A stretch of 64,000 bases of DNA from Hymenopellis radicata (GCA_015501595.1 JADNRX010000013.1:1-64000), one strand, 5' to 3'. Shown: positions 23,219 to 33,905, numbered from the stretch's first letter. Notes: generated from the sequence alone by a model not told the origin. Program-made: numbers and translations.

Positions 23219-25035
23219 ATGGAAACCTCGCGGAAGGAATGGATTCGGCGTCGTCGCGAGGAGAGGCGAGCGGCCGGGCTGAACCCGTTGAGAGCAGATC
23301 TGATGTACGTACGGCCAGCATTTATGAAGTTCATGAATGCGGGGATGGGAGGCGGCTCTATTTCTGGACCTAGTGCTGAGAGCAGACCGCAGGCTGACGG
23401 TGCGTTGTGCGGACTGCTTGGACATTATGGACTAACGTAGCGAGGAAGCGTTGAGCGTGGAAATGGACTGTCACGAGATCACGGAGCTGTCGCGACCCGA
23501 ATGGCTCGGAAGACGAAGCAGGGAAGGGGGGGCTCGTGCAACAGACGTTGACGGGCCGAGGACAGGAAAGAGGGTGAAGGGAGATGACCCAAAGATGCAG
23601 GAGTGAGTGACGGTAGTCTTGATTGAACGCCGAATGTGATGGACATCGACAGCATTGATGCCGCACTGCCGACCAAGGGGAGTTCTTTGAACGTGATAGA
23701 CGACGGCCGCAAGGACACGAAGAATGTCATGGGCGTTGCCATCCCCTTCGTGGACCTCGGAGGAAACTCCGGCATGAAAGAGGGACGGACGGACGAAGAA
23801 CGCCAAGCGGGACTGGAATGGTGGGGGGCGAATAAAGGCAAAGCTCCCAAAGAAGTGTAAGTGGCTAATAGGGCGAAGCGGCGGCACTGATTGAGGAGTA
23901 GAGTGTTCATGTATCCGTGGGATCGCGGCGGAGGCGGCGCAGGCGGCGCAGTCTATGTAACGGCGGGGGACCTGGAGCGGCTGGAACCAGGAAAGCTGCT
24001 GAGCGACTCGCTAGTGATGTTCGGGATAAAGTGAGTGAGAGCGGACGAATGGCGGATGATTATTTGACGAAGCTCACAGGTTGGCTTTGACGGCGGTCAA
24101 CAAGAGAAACAAGCGTGTGTTTGAGTCTGTGCACGTATTCAGTAACTTTTTCTATAACAAGTTGAAAACAGAGTAAGCGTTCCCCACCCTATAAAGACAT
24201 GACGTTGACGGGCCTAGGGGCTATGGCAAAGTGAAGAAGTGGACCAAGGGGGTAGATATCTTCACGAAAGATGTCTTACTGATTCCTGTTAACGAGGGGT
24301 GAGCTACCGAGAGATTGGGATGAACAACGGGCTTTGACCGACGTCCTAGGAAGCACTGGTTTTTAGCGTTGATCGTGGATCCTGGGAGGAGCGTAGAGAT
24401 TGACGATTGCGAGCGGACAAGTAAAGACTCGTCCATGCAAACGAGGTGAGCAGTTCAGTGCTAAAGGTGAGGAGACCTAATTTAACAATATGGCTTGGGC
24501 ACAAGGACGCTGATAATAACGTTGGACTCAGTGGGCTATTGTCACAACGCCCTGTGGGACAGGCTGGGTGAATATCTGCTAGACGAGGCGAGGGAGAAAC
24601 GGGGCTGTGAGGTGGTGAAGCCGGCTGGCAAATGCGACCTAAAGGTGCGTGAGAACAGTGTAGATGCACCGTAATACGAATAACAGGACGAAGGTGGCAT
24701 GGCAGATGAACGGCTGGGATTGTGGGTTATACGTCATCCACTTCACCGAAATGATACTATCCAATATGAAGTATTATAAGGACATGATGCGCAAGGTAAT
24801 GTGGCGGACGTGTCCGAACTTGCACCGTGAATTAACGGTTACGGAGGCCACAGAGGACACGGATGCCCCTCAGTGGGAGATGTGGAAAGTGCAGGAAGTG
24901 TTAGGCTTACGAGAAAAGCTCATACAAGAGGCAAGCCGGGCGGGGAGGGGATACGAAGCATGGCGCAGTGAGCGAGGAGACATAGCGGGCGATTGGAACG
25001 GTGAGCAAGACGTAGAGGTGATAGAAACAGAATAG
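23219..25035 (+). CDS. Ulp1-like cysteine peptidase (C48, SUMO-protease fold)
   Basis: This gene has many short exons. The N-terminus is basic (RKEWIRRRREERRAAGLNP), followed by EEALSVEMDCHEITELSRP and a charged linker. The C-terminal peptidase domain shows the expected catalytic order: His in KHWFLALIVDPG (about 24352), Asp in TLDSVGYCHNALW (about 24525), and the Gln/Cys pair in AWQMNGWDCGLYVIHFTEM (about 24701-24755). These match the Ulp1/SENP triad plus oxyanion-hole Gln. Introns include 23400-23441, 23600-23650, 23857-23901 and one before WQMNGWDC that fits best with a GC-AG donor (GT/GCGTGAG). The protein ends with an acidic tail (DVEVIETE). The family cleaves SUMO or related modifiers, and transposon-borne Ulp1 domains are known in plants and fungi. 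It diverges from an orphan gene and converges with the TET/JBP-like gene. Confidence 0.82.
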
Positions 25036-25369
25036 AATAGACCTCACACTTGTAAAGGGATTTAGCAACTCGCGACCTGATGTGATGTTAAGACTGCGAG
25101 CCACAGCTCGAGTTACAGGGCAGCAAGAAAGGGAAGCCTGGAATCAAGTATGCATGGTCTAGCGGTTGTGCGTGCTTATGGTTCTTCTGTGTAACTTTTT
25201 GCAGCTTCATGTTCAATCCTGGACAGTCGCATTTTTCATTAAAATTTATTTGTTGCCAAGCTTAGAACTGTGTTATGAAGAAGGCCGAAGGCCAGTAGAT
25301 TGTTGTAACTAGTTACTTTCTGGTTCATTACAATACGCGGGAAGGCTATAAAATTGTTGTAGTACGTGT
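25036..25369. other. Convergent 3' intergenic region
   Basis: This AT-richer spacer lies between the stop of the Ulp1-like gene and the stop of the TET/JBP-like gene. A TATGCATGG motif occurs at about 25149. No gene is seen. Confidence 0.4.
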
Positions 25370-27262
25370 CTAATATTTGGGAAAGACCCCATCTTCACCA
25401 AGGAACTTGTCCCCATCTGCGTTACCCGAATGGCCTTTCCTACGCGCAATCTCCAGTGTCTCATGCCCTGTTTCAGACGTCTGGAACATTGACGCCTGAT
25501 TGAACCATACAACAGAGCCGCGCCCGTTACCTGCCTCCCAATCCTCCTCAGACACATCTTCGGGTGGACAAAGAGGGGACGAATTTTCGCGCGTCGGGCG
25601 CTCTCCATTCGCAGTGGTTACGATTTGAATGCCTGCGGAGACTTGAGAAAGAAGGATAGAGAGAAGCAAATGCAGCGCACGATCGACGTTGAAGTGGAAG
25701 AAGAGGGCGGAAGGATAAAGCAAGAACACCCCAGGAGGGAGCTCCAAACAGATGCCTGCCTCCCAGATGACGAGCCAAGCCTTCTCACGGAAATTGAAGA
25801 CGCCTGTCAGACGTTTAGAGGGCGGGTGACAATGAAGACGGTAACACTAACCGTAAACAAAAATGACGCAGATGCCGAGTGCGATATTCTTGAAATCGAC
25901 ATGTGGGTCGCAATGCACGCGCTTCACGCTGGGCCGGGGTGCGTTCAAACACCAATTAAAGAATAGACCGAATTGAGCGGGGATGTTGTATTTTGTCCTC
26001 ATGTAATCGCGACAGGCCTTATAACGACCAGCGATGCCTGGAAAATGGGCCTCCGCCATCGAGCTGGCCAGCCCGCTGAATCGAGTTAGTACGTGGGGCA
26101 ACGACTGCGAGATAGCACTCACTTGAAGAAGGAAAACGCCGTGCCAGGTCGGAAGAAATGCTTGATGTGCTCCTCGTTGTCTTTGTGCCATTTCGAGAAG
26201 GCAGGAGCCTGTGCTCATTAGATGCCGAGTAAAGAGACGTGAAGGACTTACTGATTTGTTGTTGCGGTCGACGCCAGCGATACAGAACCAGTGTCTGCCT
26301 CGACTGTTCGCGGCCATGTCTCCCTCAGCCATGGGGGTGCAGGCCTTGACGAAGGCCTTAGCTTCCTGGGCAAAATCACCGAGGCGTGCCCGAATATCGT
26401 CTGTTATCTTGGAACGGTATATAAGCAGACGACCTTGAGCGTCCAAAAACCGCGTTGCTTGGCTGGGCCGGTCAGGGAAAGGCTCTTAAAACGGCAAGGA
26501 GAAGACGTACCCTAGGTACGGCACCAAGTTGATCCCAGAGAGATGGCGACCTATTCCTTGCGGCGTGGCGTGGGCTGCCCGAAGTTGCTCAGCAGAGTAA
26601 GAGGGAAACTTGGTCCCCATCCACCACGTGGTGCTCGCTGGCAGAGCCTCGGTCTGGAGCTCCTCGGCTTGAAAGGTGTCGGCCTCCTCCACCATCCGAC
26701 GAACGTGATTCCGCTTTCGACGTTGGTTGCGATTAGGTTTGTCCTTGGGGACAGGAGGTAGTGTCGCCGAGCGCAGCCTGAGACATGGAGATAAGAGGTG
26801 GCAAGCAGCAAGAGGGAATTACACACCTGTAAGAGAGCTGGGGAATAGAGTCCTGTTCCTCTATCCTAGGTCTCTTGTTGGGTGGCGGTCCGTAGGAGGC
26901 ACGGCCAGAAGAGCCGCGTCGGCGATTGTCGGAGCGCGTATGGGGAGCAGGGCGCGCACACGAGGAAGAGGCGACGGCAGGCGCGTGGTCGGATCGACGA
27001 AGGGCAGCAAGAAGTTCTTGGAGCACTTCGGGGTCTGCATTTTGTGAGGTGGGGTTTTGGTCGGCGTGTCGATGAGCAACGAGGTCATCTAAGTCGAGGG
27101 CTAGGTGGTACGTCTGGCCGCCGTCGTCGGTGGCGAGGGAGGTGTGGAAGCTACAAACGCGTTGAGAGCCGTCAGGGATAGACACGACGCGCGTAGGACT
27201 GACCTGGACGTATTAAAGTAGCGGGCCACGAACTTCTTGATCGCAAGGCGCGTAAGCCGCAT
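25370..27262 (-). CDS. TET/JBP-like 2-oxoglutarate/Fe(II) dioxygenase
   Basis: A short first exon (ATG at 27262; MRLTRLAIKKFVARYFNTS) splices to an exon with LDLDDLVAHRHADQNP and an Arg-rich, NLS-like linker (RKRNHVRRMVEEAD). It continues through WWMGTKFPSYSAEQLRAAH, DAQGRLLIYRSKITDDI and KACRDYMRTKYNIPAQFGLF. The catalytic double-stranded beta-helix follows: HxD in VHCDPHVDFKN, then AWLVIWEAGICLELPPGVFLLYP, distal His in SALFFHFNVD, and a likely 2OG-binding Arg in GRGSVVWFNQASMFQT. These features match the agaricomycete dioxygenase family grouped with TET/JBP, some of which are linked to KDZ transposons (Iyer and colleagues). The family oxidises 5-methylcytosine or thymine in DNA; the substrate here is inferred. 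It is convergent with the Ulp1-like gene and near a chromodomain gene. Confidence 0.75.
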
Positions 27263-27572
27263 CGTGAGCGGCGCGATAGGCGGGGTGGGGTGGAGGCAGC
27301 TAGCTGCTTTGGTACAGGCCGAAGCGTTCCCGGGAAGCCTCGCGGGTATGGCGTCCTAGCGCTGCCAACAACAGCTGTCAGCGCTTACACTCGGCTTGCA
27401 GAATTAGACGAGGGCTCACCTGTTATATAGGCCCAGCTGGCAATCAACAATCGGGAGCCAAACGCTTGCACACAGTGTGGTTCTGGGGAAACAAACAAAG
27501 GCACATGTTGGCGTTTGTTAGGGGTCAGTGCCGGATTTAGAACACTCCATCCGGGCACCATACCCGGTTCAT

Positions 27573-27945
27573 ACCCGGCGTGGAGGAAGCCGATATCGTC
27601 GGCGCCAATCCCCGTCACGAAGGAGCCGTGCTTAACTTGCGGATACCGCAGAGCTGGTTACATCGCGGTTTGGAAATTGGCTTGATTGGGGAGCGCGCAG
27701 ACACGACATACAGCTACGAATACCTTGGTGCCGATGCTAAAGCACTGGCGTTCGCCAACATGTTGGCCGTCGCCAAAAAGCCCTTGACGATCGTCGGCAG
27801 TTCCCTGGTAGAGCACCCCGACGGTGCGGCGGCTTATAGCACCTTGGCGCGATTCGTTGAGTTGAACGAGAAGACCTTGCTCAGGTCGGCATGGAACGGT
27901 TGGAGCGTCTTGCAACGCGTTGGTTGGATTTCATCCTACTTTTGA
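27573..27945 (+). pseudogene. NDUFS1: Fragment of NDUFS1 (complex I 75/78 kDa subunit) gene
   Basis: A single 120-codon stretch resembles the middle of the mitochondrial complex I 75-kDa subunit: EEADIVGANPRHEGAVLNLR, then GLEIGLIGERADTTYSYEYL, KKPLTIVGSSLVEHPDGAA and NEKTLLRSAWNGWSVLQR. The full protein is about 700 residues with N-terminal Fe-S domains; none of those are present here. Residues normally between EADIV and NPRHE (a short LLVG-type segment) are missing. The frame stops soon after the WNGWSVLQR segment. It is therefore a gene fragment. Its position among accessory genes suggests capture by a mobile element or an ectopic duplication. Confidence 0.8.
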
Positions 27946-28159
27946 TTGCGCCTCATCTTGTTGCCTCTCGATCTGCAGCATAGGATTTTGGATTCAGATG
28001 TCGTTGCGTACAAAGAGAAGCATTGGGAGATAACGTCGACGGCGAAAGAGGAGGTGCTGCCTATTCTCGCGTGAAATGGAGCACTAAATGAATCGGGTAC
28101 GTATAATGAGCGGTAACTAGAGGCGGGAGGAGCAGGGAGTAAGTCGGGGGGAAGGCGCC

Positions 28160-28977
28160 TCAGGTGCCTTGTTTCGCATCTGCAGGGGGTGAGAAGTGGG
28201 GAAGGAAGAACAATGCCATTAACTGACTTGCGTCAACGTCGTCGTCAGAGCTCAAGTCGTCATCAGAGCTCAGTTCCGACAAGTCAGAGTCGCCTGGAGG
28301 GGTGGCGCCTATGAATGTGTCAGTGAAAAGACGGGGGTGAGGAGCGATGCAATTACGACGACTGGCCTGTAAACGCCACTGACGCAGGCGATGCAGACGC
28401 TTTTGTTCTTTGTCGCGCCGGCGTGACTCTTCCTGCGTGCGGGATGAGACTCGAGGAATCATAGTAAAGGAAATAATGAACGCTCGCCTGTCGAGCGGGG
28501 AGCGTGACGTTTTGATAGTACCAGTTGCTCTCTAGCACTGCGGGGGGAAGTCAGAGAGACGGACACGGTGGGGGAGAAGGACATACCATAGAAGTCCGCG
28601 GTGGCGCGATAGGTCCTGTCGCCGCCGTACGTGGCGAGTGTAATGGCGTATCGGTCACTAAGATGAGACCAGAGGCGGTCTATCATGGACTTATTGGCAT
28701 CGGTGTCCTCAAAGGAAGAGAGGGGTTCCCAGCTAATTAGGACTGTTGGTAGGCGAAGGGAGATAGAAGAGAGGGCCGTCGTCCTCACCTCCAATGGTAT
28801 TTGCCCCAGCCCAGCCATGCTGCTAGGTACTCGAGGTGTCCATCGGACATACGGACGCCAACAAGTGCTTCTGGGGGGGATTGCGTGGGTGTGAGCGCAG
28901 CGCACGGAGAGGATGCGAGGTAAAAAGTACAGACCAACTTCCCACAATTGATCTTGGGGCCATAGGTCGTGCTTCAT
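28160..28977 (-). CDS. Chromodomain protein
   Basis: From the ATG at 28977 the short exon MKHDLWPQDQLWEV splices (intron about 28868-28931) into a chromodomain: VEALVGVRMSDGHLEYLAAW, LGWGKYHW, and after a second intron SWEPLSSFEDTDANKSMIDR. This matches the family pattern with EYLVKWKGY and TWEP. Downstream, after an intron at 28538-28586, comes the segment LESNWYYQNVTLPARQ. An apparent GC-AG intron (donor CAG/GCGAGC) leads to a basic region (RRRDKEQKRLHRLRQWRLQ) and an acidic Ser/Asp stretch (SDLSELSSDDDLSSDDD). Chromodomains bind methylated histone tails. Fungal versions occur both in chromatin factors and in retrotransposon integrases, but no integrase is attached here. Confidence 0.72.
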
Positions 28978-29159
28978 GTTGGGATTTGGGATGGGTATTG
29001 AAACGCGAGGAAAGGACCGACAGCGTGAGGAAGACAGCGAGGGAGCAGACGGCGCAGTCGACGAGTCGGGATATGTGGCAACCAGAAGTTAAAAATACTA
29101 TGATGGAAGGTGAGGGAGGCGATTATTACGTGGGGAAGAAGCTGGCGTTTTGACGCTCT

Positions 29160-29819
29160 AGGAAATCATAAAGCTGCTTTGGGTACGGCAGCGGGAGCTG
29201 GCGAAGTTAAAAGGTCAGTCGTGGGAATTGAACCAGACCATAAGATCCCTTGAACTCACGCGGCCAAGCAATGTCTACCCTACCGTTGTTGCGAGATCCC
29301 TTGGCCTCACGCGAGCAAGCAATCTCTAGCCTACCATTTTTGCGAGAAGTGGCGCAGCTGAGGGCGGTGTTGAACACTACAGCGACGCTGGAAGCCTCCG
29401 CTATTATTATGGCGTTCGTACTAAAGTACAAGACGCTAATTCTGCGTGAGACGAATAAACAGGCTGATGGTAGGCACCGTCATAGTCGTGCGTGTGTTGG
29501 ATGTCTTGACTAACGACAGAAATATGGATTACAGCGGTGGTGCGTGAGGCGGGAGGGCTTAACGGCGATTCTGGTCTGGACGCGGGAGAACCACCCACCG
29601 GTGAGTTTTCCACCGCCTAGGGACATGAAGGGGCTAAGACTGGTTGAATGGTATTCAGATACTGCCGAGATGGAGAAGAATGCGAGGCCCGGCTCAGCCG
29701 TGAGTGTGGCGGTGACGACTTGGCTGAGGCAGATTAATCGTGTGGAGTGGGAGCAAGGATTGGAGAGGATGGGGCTATATGATATGTTGAGCTTGCATAT
29801 CATCGAGGGAGGTACGTGA
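29160..29819 (+). other. Coding-like but unresolved stretch
   Basis: Frames on the plus strand look coding in patches: WVRQRELAKLKGQSWELNQT (29175-29240), then REVAQLRAVLNTTATLEASA (about 29343-29400), and GLRLVEWYSDTAEMEKNARP (about 29628-29690). They resemble a coiled-coil protein split by introns, but I could not assemble one consistent model. A 50-bp imperfect tandem duplication (ACTCACGCGGCCAAGCAAT / CCTCACGCGAGCAAGCAAT) lies at 29255-29345. This may be a decayed gene. Confidence 0.3.
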
Positions 29820-30159
29820 GTTTGGTGGACAAAGAGGATTGTGGGATTGACAGTGGGTCCACTGATAGCTTTCGATCTTTACGGGGACATTGATTTGGTC
29901 TTTGAACTGGGGCTTGAGGTGACACTGGATGAGGCGCAGTTTTTCATGTCGGCAGTGCGGGAATTGGTCGCGAGCGGCGAGAATAGTGATGAAGAGTAGG
30001 AATGAGACAAAAATCTTGATCGTTGTGCGAAACCTAGTATTGTTAGTCGCGCCATACATTTTGTGCGGTAGTTGCAAGGTCTGTGTAGTATTAGTGCTTT
30101 GGTGAAGAATAGTAAACCAATCGTGGTCTCAGATGCAGCGTTCCAAGGGCGGCGATGCA

Positions 30160-30385
30160 TGGGCGGCGGCCACACCGTGCTTGGCGTTGCCAATACCATG
30201 CATGGAATTAGCACTAAGAGGCATGGCCGCCGGCGACGCATGCATGGCCGTGCATCCCGGCGTGCATGCTGTTGCTACACACCACGCATCGCACCCCCCC
30301 GGACATCATGCGTCGTCGGGACCACATCCATGCCTCCTGATGGCCCACACCACCCATGGCACTGCCGTGATTCTATGCATGGCAT
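30160..30385. repeat. Dense CATGCATGG-type motif cluster
   Basis: At least ten copies or near-copies of the ATGCATGG core on either strand occur in about 220 bp (for example 30163, 30196, 30238, 30374), upstream of the gene at 30866. The reading frames across it are low-complexity by-products of the repeat. Confidence 0.55.
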
Positions 30386-30865
30386 ACTCCTCCACCATCC
30401 CCGGTTGGGACTCACCTTACCACGTTCGTTCTTTCAGCCCGGGGGGAGGATAAGTCGTGGCAAACTGTATGTCATTTTACTAGGTGGGCATCGTTTGAAC
30501 GTATTGTAAAGAGGAAAAAAGGTGAATGAAAACTATTTCGCCAAGAAAACAGGTTCATTGGACAAAGAGAACAAAGAAATTGAACAAGAAACACCCCGTC
30601 TGCGAGACGGCGTCGAAAAGCAAGAAGAACTCGAGAGAATGAGGCAGAGGCGGAAAGAAAATGGAGGGTAACGCCGCTAAGTCCGAAGCGCGAACCACAG
30701 AACGGGTGACTTCGCTTCGCGAAGTTCAATAGGCGCCCACATACGGGAGACAATGGTTGCGCAGCACCATCGTCTACCCATTCTCTCGTCTCTGACTGTT
30801 GCCAAGAACATCGCGCAACCAAGAGCACAACGTCCGTCGCGCAATCGTCCACGACAGCCGGCAGC

Positions 30866-31801
30866 ATGTCCAGAGGAGAGGACGACCTTCCTCCCCCTCC
30901 ACACCGCCAGATGACGGTTCTCGAAACAGACGCCTGGCTCAAGGAGCTGGGGAAACAGGGAGAAGCTCTGCGCGAGAGCCTGCGTGGTACGGTGCCGCTG
31001 AAGGGCTTGACTCCCCGCTGACACCACGCCCGTTAGACTCCCATCCTTTCCTTCACGCTCACGCCGATACGGTAAGACGTCGTGTCACCCGGGGGCGCGC
31101 CCTGACCATCTACAGCCTCCAGCCAACAGCGGACAGGACCTACACGAAGAGGAGACCAAGGTCAAGGCAGAGGTCGAGGCGGCCCGAATCAAACAAGAAG
31201 CGTCTCTCGAGAGACCAATGAAATGTGGGGACGGAACAAACCAAGACGAGGCTGAGGACACGGACGGGGAACGCGTTACAGGCCACCGGCAGGAAGGTCG
31301 CCGCAAGACACGCCGAGAGAATGACGCCAACGGTATGGGCATGATTTGCCTGTTCAGGAGTGGCGGTACTGACCATAGCAGTTTGGCATGGGAAGGAAAT
31401 CCTGCACTATACCAAAGCAAATAGCCTCGAGGGCTCAGATTCGAAGCCGTGGCCCTACCTCGTTAACAAATGCGCCGACCTCTGGGGACAGGAACGCGCT
31501 GCTGGGAATCTCGTGGTAAGCCTGCGACAGTCCCGCATGCTCTTGCTGAAAGTTCGACCAGGACGCGCCGCGCCTGTGTACGCAATGCGACCCGAACGCA
31601 CAAACCAGGACCACCCATGAAGGCGGACACGCCGAGCCGAAAGACTCGTCACACTGTTGGATGAAACCAGGGATGACGAATGCCGCCTGCTTCCGTTGCC
31701 GCCTCACCAACCGCGTGTGCTCGCTGAAGAGTGGAACTATCACGTACGGCCATTTGTGTCCAACTTGTAGAAGGATTTGGGAGAAGAAAGTTGTGGCGTA
31801 G
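30866..31801 (+). CDS. Charged protein with C-terminal cysteine clusters, probably transposon-associated
   Basis: The spliced model starts MSRGEDDLPPPPHRQMTVLE and continues through LKELGKQGEALRESLR. After introns near 30990-31040 and 31072-31113 comes a coiled-coil-like charged exon (DLHEEETKVKAEVEAARIKQ). An intron near 31336-31379 leads to WHGKEILHYTKANSLEG and KCADLWGQERAAGNLV. The last exon has two or three Zn-binding-like clusters: RLCTQCDPNAQ, then ACFRCRLTNRVCSL (C-x2-C-x6-C) and HLCPTCRRIWEKK. The final cluster resembles half of a Zn2Cys6 domain but is C-terminal and lacks the full six-cysteine spacing. I do not recognise the family. It is flanked on both sides by CATGCATGG arrays. 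Confidence 0.5.
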
Positions 31802-31957
31802 GATGGATAGTGTCGCATGTTCCAATGGTGGAAACACTGATTTATCTTATGATCCTAAAGGACTGGTTTGCTTGCCAAATACGAATGAAAACCTTGGGGT
31901 GTCCAGCCGCTATGGAGAAGTCGTGAAAGGAAACTTTTGCGTTTCGTGATGCGACGG

Positions 31958-32092
31958 TTGGTGAAGGTGTGATGGATGCATGGTAAGGGCCCCTCACGAT
32001 TGTTGGTGAAGGTGTGATGGATGCATGGTAAGGGCCCATCACGATGGTTGGTGAAGCCGCGATGGATGCATGGTAGGCCCCGTCGCGAGATG
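31958..32092. repeat. Tandem repeat, 45-bp unit, three copies
   Basis: Units starting at 31958, 32003 and 32048 each contain TTGGTGAAG, GATGGATGCATGG and GGGCCC. The unit is 15 codons long, so all frames stay open across it; reading frames here are not evidence of a gene. Confidence 0.8.
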
Positions 32093-32179
32093 CATGGCTT
32101 GGTGGACGGCGATGGATGGTTTTGGCCCGACGCGATGGATGGTGAAGGCCCGACGCGATGGATGGTGAAGGCGCGATGC

Positions 32180-32345
32180 GATGCATGACTTGGCCGCCGC
32201 GATGCATGACTTGGCCGCCGCGATGCATGACTTGGCCGCCGCGATGCATGAATTGGCCGCCGCGATGCATGGCGTGGCCGACAGCATTGCATGGCGTGGC
32301 CGGGGAGCATGCACGGTATGGCCGAGGAGCATGCATGGTTTGGCC
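32180..32345. repeat. Tandem repeat, 21-bp unit, five near-exact copies plus decayed ones
   Basis: The unit GATGCATGACTTGGCCGCC recurs at 32180, 32201, 32222, 32243 and 32264, then degenerates to about 32340 while keeping GCATGG...GGCC. The period is exactly 21 bp (two helical turns, seven codons). Confidence 0.9.
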
Positions 32346-32448
32346 GGGTGCCTGACGGTGCCTGGCCGACGTGTTCTAATATCGAGGTGATCTCAATGGT
32401 TCTCAAATGGTTCGTGTTGGGTTCATGAAATGTGTGGGACACACAAAA

Positions 32449-32638
32449 TGTTCGCAAACCTGAAGATTTCCGAACATCGGTCGGCCGTTCCGAACATTGG
32501 CAAGTCATCCCGAACAGTTTGACGTCGAAATGACTCGAAAATGTTCGGAAATCTACTCAAATGTTCGGGTTTGACTGATTTTCTCACGAATTCCCGAACA
32601 TTTCACGCTTTCCCCGAACATTTCACGCTTTCCGAACA
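32449..32638. repeat. Array of nine CGAACA/TGTTCG motifs in both orientations
   Basis: CGAACA on the plus strand at 32471, 32491, 32511, 32595, 32615 and 32633; TGTTCG at 32449, 32542 and 32562. Most adjacent same-strand copies are exactly 20 bp apart. No gene overlaps. This looks like a protein-binding array, for example transposon subterminal repeats. Confidence 0.75.
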
Positions 32639-32639
32639 A

Positions 32640-33905
32640 TTCAAGACCTTTTCATTTGAAACTTCGGAATGACTACTTGGAACAAGGTTGTAACACCTCT
32701 AGGGAATGTGCGGAAATAATATTGTCCACTTTTGGGACTCATATTCCGCAGACGCTGCAAAAATGCTCTGTGGATGAAGACATCTGACATGGTGGTGAAA
32801 AGAAGGTTCAGCTCGATGCAGGGTTGATCGGATCACAATTTTTTCCAGGACAATCATGTGTTCGCGAAAGGTGTGAGACACAAAGTGAGCGCTCAATCTC
32901 GAAGTGAGCGCCACCGCGGCGCTTATAGAACCCTACACATCGAAAAACTGCTCAATCGTTAGAGGCTCTCAGGCCGGTCACGACGGAGTGCAAGCGGCGC
33001 TAATGGTTTCTAGGAAAGTCTTGATTTCGTGCACAGGGATTTTAGCTGAGACTAAGCTGATCAACTCACTGCCACCATTCCCCTCCCTCCTCAATGATTG
33101 CCCATCCCCTCTCCTCTAGGGTGCTCGACTCTGTGAGCCTTCCACAAAATGTAAGAGTTAGCTCTTGACGAATCCTTGCTCTAAGCACGTCGGAGGAAAG
33201 AGGATTGTCTGGGCCGGGCGGCTGAAGGAAGCATTGGCGAGGTTCAGATTACCGAGCATAGCGCAGTGTGAAGCTTAAGACCTTTCGTCTGTCCTTGAAA
33301 CCCACCAACTACCACCACACACTATCGACAAACTATCCAAGTATCCAACTACCCACCACCACCATATTGACTTTTATCGCATTCAATTCGAGTCAAGTAT
33401 TTGAAACACCAGCGTCCGCCGTCAGTAAGGCTCATTCTATACCGAAATCGGAAATTATCCTAACATCATGCAGTTAGTACTTACCCAGCCCAGTCTGACT
33501 TGCGGCGTCTTTTGACCCGTCTTCCTAGAACGGCTACATAGAAGGAACGACGGTCTTCCTTCATCTCATAGAGTCTGAGTAACGAGACTAGCCCTCAACT
33601 GGATGAACGATTCAGGCCTCAGGTCGTCTTCCCGCCACTTCTGGCGTCGCGTCCGCCGCCGCAATCATTGGCTCGCAGTATTTTCCTGTTGCTCATGATA
33701 TATAGTCAACAGTATGCAAGGGTCACTGACGTAGACGCAAGTCGGTGTTGATCGCACGGGACGGGGTTCACACAAATACCTCTGACTCCGCATAACATGT
33801 CTAAGTTGACAGTCTAACGCTACAGTACAACAGATTTCGCAATGCAGTAATGTACAGTGATATCAAGTCCGTCATCTAGTGTCCATGTCATAAAGCCTAA
33901 TTAGG
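32640..33905. other. Gene-poor stretch
   Basis: Only short frames without splice support. It separates the repeat arrays from the conserved gene block that starts with the aspartic protease. No TIR, LTR or ncRNA was recognised. Confidence 0.4.

Noticed and set aside
28459..28977. Fragment of a retrotransposon integrase because of the chromodomain
   Set aside because: No integrase, RNase H or reverse transcriptase motifs lie near it, and the gene has its own introns and stop.
30072..30509. Plus-strand frames over the CATGCATGG cluster
   Set aside because: Low-complexity Met/His-rich product created by the motif; no splice or family support.
32180..32340. CRISPR-like array
   Set aside because: Direct repeats without distinct spacers, in a eukaryote; this is a minisatellite.
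31842..32508. Minus-strand frames of 164 and 217 codons with His/Met-rich repeats
   Set aside because: They span the 45-bp and 21-bp tandem repeats, whose periods are multiples of three, so open frames are expected without coding function.
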